From positions 1 through 59,189 of the forward strand of contig DATKOF010000030.1 of NCBI GenBank assembly GCA_035524795.1: a stretch of 59,189 nt of DNA, read 5' to 3'. Below the pieces are notes generated by a model that saw only the letters and a program-made list of their open reading frames with translations, was not told where the DNA came from and ran no database searches. Shown here one piece after another: positions 55,331 through 59,189 of the stretch (position 1 is the stretch's first letter; every line of letters starts with the position of its first letter). Made by a program: the position numbers and the translations under genes. This DNA comes from DATKOF01 sp035524795. GTDB lineage: Bacteria; Pseudomonadota; Gammaproteobacteria; Burkholderiales; SG8-41.

Positions 55331-56470
55331 ATGGCAGACTATCTTCCGTTCGCGCGTCCGCTGCTCGACGCCGAGACCATCGACGGCGCCGCCGAGGTGC
55401 TGCGCTCGGGATGGATTGCCAGCGGGCCGCAGGTGCTCGCGTTCGAACACGCGCTGTCGGACTACTGTGGCGGCCGTCCGGTACGCGTGATGAACTCGGC
55501 GACCGCGGCGCTCGAGATCGCGCTGCGCGTCTGCGGCATCGGCCCCGGTGATGAAGTCATCACCTCGGCCGAGAGTTTCTTCGCTGCGCCGAACATGATC
55601 ATCCGCGTCGGCGCGCGGCCGGTGTTCGTCGACTGCGATCTGCTGACACGGAATATCGACCTCGATCAGGTTGAGGCCGCGATCACGCCGCGCACCAGGG
55701 CGATCCTGCCCACGCATTTTTCCGGCCTGCCGGTCGATATGGAGCGGCTTTACGAAATCGCGCACCGGCACAAGCTGCGCGTGATCGAGGACGCCGCACT
55801 GGCGATCGGCTCCAGCTGGCGCGGGCGGAGAATCGGTGCGTTCGGCGACCTCGTCGTGTTCAGCTTCCACCCCAACAAGAACATGACGACGATCGAAGGC
55901 GGCGCGCTGGTCGTCAATGATGGGGACGAAGCGAAGCTGGCCGAAAAGCTGCGCTTCCACGGCATCGTCCGCCTCGCCGACGGCACGCGCGACGTCGACG
56001 TCGCCGCCGGCAAGTTCAACCTGCCCGATGTCAACGCGCGGATCGGGCTGTCCCAGCTCCGGCGGCTCGACGGTTTCATCGCGACGCGCCGCGCGCTCGC
56101 CGAACATTACTTCAAGTCCCTCAAAACCGAACCGCCGTGCGTGCCGCCGGCGCGCGGCCATCCCGGCGACGCGGCCGGCCACAGTTGGAACATGTTCACC
56201 GTGCTGCTGCCGCTCGGCCGGATCGGCATCACGCGCAAGCAGTTCATCGACGCGATGCACGCGCGCGGCATCGGCATCGGCATTTCATACGAAGCGCTGC
56301 ATCTGTCGACGCTGTGCCGCGGCTTCGGCTATCATCCCGGAGATTTCCCGAACGCCGAGCGCATCGCACGTGAAACCGTCACCCTGCCGCTGTTCCCCGC
56401 GATGACCGTCGCCGACGTCGAACGCGTCTGCGCCGATACCGCGGCCGTCATCGCCGGAGCCGCGCGATGA
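55331..56470 (+). CDS. arnB: UDP-4-amino-4-deoxy-L-arabinose aminotransferase ArnB
   Basis: PLP-dependent aminotransferase (DegT/DnrJ/EryC1 family) converting UDP-L-Ara4O to UDP-L-Ara4N. The 379 residues include NSATAALEIAL, the PLP Asp region VIEDAALAIGSSWRGRRIGAFGD, and the internal aldimine Lys183 in FHPNKNMTTIEGG. GIVRLADGTRDV and KFNLPDVNARIGLSQL follow. It follows arnE by two bases and overlaps arnC by ATGA. Confidence 0.92.
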   Translation: MADYLPFARPLLDAETIDGAAEVLRSGWIASGPQVLAFEHALSDYCGGRPVRVMNSATAALEIALRVCGIGPGDEVITSAESFFAAPNMIIRVGARPVFVDCDLLTRNIDLDQVEAAITPRTRAILPTHFSGLPVDMERLYEIAHRHKLRVIEDAALAIGSSWRGRRIGAFGDLVVFSFHPNKNMTTIEGGALVVNDGDEAKLAEKLRFHGIVRLADGTRDVDVAAGKFNLPDVNARIGLSQLRRLDGFIATRRALAEHYFKSLKTEPPCVPPARGHPGDAAGHSWNMFTVLLPLGRIGITRKQFIDAMHARGIGIGISYEALHLSTLCRGFGYHPGDFPNAERIARETVTLPLFPAMTVADVERVCADTAAVIAGAAR

Positions 56471-57405
56471 CCGCGCCGGCGCTGTCGGTCGTGATCCCGG
56501 TCTACAACGAGGAGCAGACGCTGCCGTTGCTGTTCGCGCGGCTCTACCCGGCGCTCGACGGCCTCAAACAGGATTACGAAATCGTGTTCATCGACGACGG
56601 CAGCGGCGACCGCTCGGCGGCGCTGCTGCGCGAACAGTTCGAGCGGAGGCCGGACGTCACGCGCGTGGTCGTGCTGCACGGCAACTTCGGGCAGCACATG
56701 GCGATCATGGCCGGCTTCGAACACAGCCGCGGCGCGCGCGTCGTCACCCTCGACGCCGACCTTCAGAATCCGCCGGAGGAAATCGCCAGCCTGCTGGCGG
56801 CGATGGAGCGCGGCCACGACTACGTCGGCACCATCCGCCGCCAGCGCCGCGACAACGCGTTCCGACGCTGGGCATCGCGCGCGATGAACTGGCTGCGCGA
56901 GCGCATTACCCATATCCACATGACCGACCAGGGCTGCATGCTGCGCGCCTACGACCGGCGCATCGTCGACGCGATCCTGCAAAGCCGCGAGGTCAACACC
57001 TTCATCCCGGCGCTCGCCTACACCTACGCGGCCGACCCGGTCGAGATCGAGGTCGCGCACGAGGAGCGTGCGGCGGGGATTTCGAAATATTCGCTGTACA
57101 GCCTGGTGCGGCTCAATTTCGATCTGGTGACCGGCTTTTCGGTGGTGCCGCTGCAGATGTTCTCGTTCGCCGGCATCCTGATCGCGCTGGCGTCGCTGCT
57201 GTTCGTCGCCTACCTCGCGGTGCGCCGCTTTCTGGTCGGTCCCGAAGCCGAAGGCGTGTTCACACTGTTCGGCATCGTGTTTTTTCTGATCGGCGTCGTG
57301 CTGTTCGGCCTCGGCCTGCTCGGTGAATACGTCGGCCGCATCTACCTACAGGTGCGCGAGCGGCCGCGTTATCTGGTACGGGCCGTCCTCGAACGCAAGC
57401 CATGA
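56467..57405 (+). CDS. arnC: Undecaprenyl-phosphate 4-deoxy-4-formamido-L-arabinose transferase ArnC
   Basis: GT2 glycosyltransferase of 312 residues with two C-terminal membrane helices (about 233-260 and 268-290). Motifs: VVIPVYNEEQTLP, FIDDGSGDRS (DxD-like), TLDADLQNPPEEI, GTIRRQRRDNAFRRW and HEERAAGISKYS. It makes Und-P-L-Ara4FN. Its start overlaps arnB and its stop overlaps the next gene. Confidence 0.93.
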   Translation: MTAPALSVVIPVYNEEQTLPLLFARLYPALDGLKQDYEIVFIDDGSGDRSAALLREQFERRPDVTRVVVLHGNFGQHMAIMAGFEHSRGARVVTLDADLQNPPEEIASLLAAMERGHDYVGTIRRQRRDNAFRRWASRAMNWLRERITHIHMTDQGCMLRAYDRRIVDAILQSREVNTFIPALAYTYAADPVEIEVAHEERAAGISKYSLYSLVRLNFDLVTGFSVVPLQMFSFAGILIALASLLFVAYLAVRRFLVGPEAEGVFTLFGIVFFLIGVVLFGLGLLGEYVGRIYLQVRERPRYLVRAVLERKP

Positions 57406-58325
57406 AAGCGGTGGTGTTCGCCTACCACAACGTCGGCGCACGCTGCCTGCCGGTGCTGCTCGCGCACGGCGTCGAAGTCCCGCTGGTCGTCACCCACCGC
57501 GACAATCAAGCGGAAAACATCTGGTTCGACAGCGTCGCCGCAGTCGCGGCGCAACACGGCATTCCGGACATCATCGTCCCCGACGATCCGAACAGCGAAG
57601 AAATCGTCGCGCGCGTGCGCGCGCTGCAGCCCGATTTCCTGTTTTCCTTCTACTACCGCCACATGCTGAAACCGCCGCTGCTCAGTATTCCGAAACACGG
57701 CGCGCTGAACATGCACGGCTCGCTGCTGCCGAAGTATCGCGGCCGCGTGCCGGTCAACTGGGCGGTCATCAACGGCGAAACCGAGACCGGCGCGACGCTG
57801 CACTACATGGCGGAGAAGCCCGACGCCGGCGACATCGTCGCCCGGCAGGCGGTGGCGATCCTGCCCGACGACACCGCGTTCGACGTTTTCAACAAGGTCA
57901 CCGCGGCGGCGGTGCAGGTGCTCGACCGCAGCCTGCCGGCGCTGCTCGCCGGCAGCGCGCCGCGCATCCCGCAGAATCTGGCGCAGGGGTCGTATTTCGG
58001 CGGGCGCAAGCCGGAGGACGGCCGCATCGAGTGGCGCTGGCCGGCGGCGCGCGTGCACAATCTGGTGCGCGGCGTCGCGCCGCCCTACCCGGGCGCGTTC
58101 TGCGAATTCAACGGCGGGGTGCTGCGCGTGCTGAAAACCCGCCTCGCCGGCCGCGCCGCGGCCGGCACGAAGATCCCGTCGCTGTACTGCGACGGCAGCC
58201 GCTGCTACGCGGCATGCGGCGACGGCCAGACGCTCGAACTGCTGCAGGCCGAATTTGCCGGCGTCGCGCTGACCGCAGCCGCGCTCGAACGTGAACTGAA
58301 TTCCATCGCGTATAATCCGCTCTGA
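57402..58325 (+). CDS. UDP-L-Ara4N formyltransferase (ArnA N-terminal domain as separate gene)
   Basis: A 307-residue formyltransferase equivalent to the N-terminal half of ArnA. The active site has NMHGSLLPKYRG with His105 and Asn103, and an acidic partner in DAGDIVARQ. YFGGRKPEDGRIEW marks the C-terminal OB-like part. In enterics this domain is fused to the decarboxylase; here the stop at 58325 and a start five bases later separate them. The GATG-type overlap with arnC indicates coupling. Confidence 0.9.
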   Translation: MKAVVFAYHNVGARCLPVLLAHGVEVPLVVTHRDNQAENIWFDSVAAVAAQHGIPDIIVPDDPNSEEIVARVRALQPDFLFSFYYRHMLKPPLLSIPKHGALNMHGSLLPKYRGRVPVNWAVINGETETGATLHYMAEKPDAGDIVARQAVAILPDDTAFDVFNKVTAAAVQVLDRSLPALLAGSAPRIPQNLAQGSYFGGRKPEDGRIEWRWPAARVHNLVRGVAPPYPGAFCEFNGGVLRVLKTRLAGRAAAGTKIPSLYCDGSRCYAACGDGQTLELLQAEFAGVALTAAALERELNSIAYNPL

Positions 58326-58329
58326 CAAA

Positions 58330-59189
58330 ATGAAAAAAATCCTGATCCTCGGCGTCAACGGCTTCATCGGCCACCACCTGTCCCAGCGCATCATCGGCAC
58401 CACCGAATGGGAGGTCTACGGAATGGACATGCAGGCCGACCGCGTCGCCGACCTGCTCGACCATCCGCGCTTCCGCTTCTTCGAAGGCGACATCACGATC
58501 AACCGCGAGTGGATCGAGTATCACGTGCGCAAGTGCGACGTGGTGCTGCCGCTGGTCGCGATCGCGACTCCGGCGACCTACGTCAAGGAACCGCTGCGCG
58601 TGTTCGAACTCGATTTCGAGGCCAACCTGCCGATCGTGCGTTCGTGCGTCAAACACCGCAAGCGGATACTGTTTCCCTCGACTTCGGAAGTCTACGGCAT
58701 GTGCCGCGACCGCGAGTTCGATCCCGACGCCTCCGAGCTGGTGCTGGGCCCGATCAACAAGCCGCGCTGGATCTATTCATGCGCGAAACAGCTGATGGAC
58801 CGCGTGATCTGGGCCTATGGCAGCGAACACAGGCTCGATTTCACGCTGTTCCGGCCGTTCAACTGGATCGGCGCCGGACTCGACAGCATCCACACGCCGA
58901 AGGAAGGAAGCTCGCGCGTGATCACGCAATTCCTCGGCCAGATCGTGCGCGGCGAGAACATCAAGCTGGTCGACGGCGGCCGCCAGAAGCGCGCCTTCAC
59001 CTACATCGACGACGGCATCAACGCGCTGATGAAAATCATCGACAATCCCGACCGCATCGCGAGCGGCAAGATCTACAACATCGGCAATCCCAGGAACAAT
59101 TACTCGATCCGGGAACTCGCGCAGATGATGCTCGACCTCGCGCGCCGCTACCCCGAATACGAACGCAGCGCAAGAAAGGTCCGGCTCGT
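58330..59189 (+). CDS. UDP-glucuronate decarboxylase (ArnA C-terminal domain as separate gene), 3' truncated
   Basis: NAD-dependent SDR enzyme that oxidises and decarboxylates UDP-glucuronate to UDP-L-Ara4O; the reading frame is open to the end of the window (286 codons). The Rossmann motif GVNGFIGHHL is at 8-17. Thr118 and Glu120 in STSEVYG and the catalytic YxxxK pair (Tyr149, Lys153) in WIYSCAKQL are present, as are GGRQKRAFTYIDDG and GKIYNIGNP, close to E. coli ArnA. It follows the formyltransferase by four bases. arnD is not in the window and may lie downstream. Confidence 0.92.
   Translation, partial: MKKILILGVNGFIGHHLSQRIIGTTEWEVYGMDMQADRVADLLDHPRFRFFEGDITINREWIEYHVRKCDVVLPLVAIATPATYVKEPLRVFELDFEANLPIVRSCVKHRKRILFPSTSEVYGMCRDREFDPDASELVLGPINKPRWIYSCAKQLMDRVIWAYGSEHRLDFTLFRPFNWIGAGLDSIHTPKEGSSRVITQFLGQIVRGENIKLVDGGRQKRAFTYIDDGINALMKIIDNPDRIASGKIYNIGNPRNNYSIRELAQMMLDLARRYPEYERSARKVRL

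Overview
The window is a GC-rich chromosomal segment with dense genes and short spacers. It most likely comes from a betaproteobacterium. The evidence is an EarP/EF-P pair with a rhamnosylatable Arg32, the cluster sdhCDABE-gltA-sucA-sucB-zapE, the run yciB-yciI-bolA-ppiC, dnaX-ybaB-recR near the 4.5S RNA gene, and a PilU-type pilus ATPase. No ribosomal RNA gene is present, so genus cannot be assigned. A remnant of an MtrB/PioB-type porin hints at extracellular electron transfer somewhere in the ancestry.

Layout. 1-5.8 kb: the 3' part of pilU, prmB, then the minus-strand genes dnaX, ybaB, recR and rluB, with a PagL-like lipid A deacylase and the SRP RNA upstream. 5.9-12.2 kb: acs, tRNA-Ser(GGA), a small membrane EF-hand protein, a truncated MtrB/PioB-like gene, earP-efp, a secreted small protein, a YbjQ-like protein and a low-GC orphan membrane protein. 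12.2-25.8 kb: a long minus-strand TCA block (sdhC, D, A, B, E, gltA, sucA, sucB, zapE), divergent mdh with a VOC protein, a DUF2721 membrane protein and an orphan thiamine-diphosphate enzyme. 26-31.5 kb: acnA, msrB, yciB, yciI, bolA and a PpiC-type chaperone. 31.5-39 kb: purL, the NAD(P)HX repair enzyme, and a fluoride module (fluoride riboswitch, crcB, DUF190, then an MFS transporter).

39.1-42.5 kb: ccmABCD faces ccmE-ccmG across a hairpin repeat; ccmF and ccmH are not here. 42.7-49.5 kb is more accessory: a low-GC ImmA/IrrE-type metallopeptidase with a duplicated N-terminal motif, a stand-alone cyclic-nucleotide-binding protein, a PAS-GGDEF-EAL protein, a lipoprotein, rmuC, and an EAL phosphodiesterase with a sensor domain whose promoter carries an inverted repeat. 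49.5-53.3 kb: ybbP/ybbA-type ABC genes and divergent tesA. 53.3 kb to the end: an L-Ara4N lipid A modification operon (arnT, arnE-like, arnB, arnC and ArnA split into two genes), cut off by the window edge.

Together the core is central metabolism: acetate activation by acs, the TCA cycle from citrate to oxaloacetate except fumarase, isocitrate dehydrogenase, succinyl-CoA synthetase and E3, and cytochrome c maturation. Two outer-membrane remodelling functions (PagL-like deacylation and L-Ara4N addition) and a c-di-GMP signalling group surround it. I found no CRISPR array, complete insertion sequence, prophage or recognisable defence island. The most testable new observations are an A9 slippery site in dnaX with an immediate stop in the shifted frame, the duplicated-motif ImmA/IrrE protein, the MtrB/PioB remnant beside an EF-hand membrane protein, and the operator-like repeat at the EAL gene promoter.
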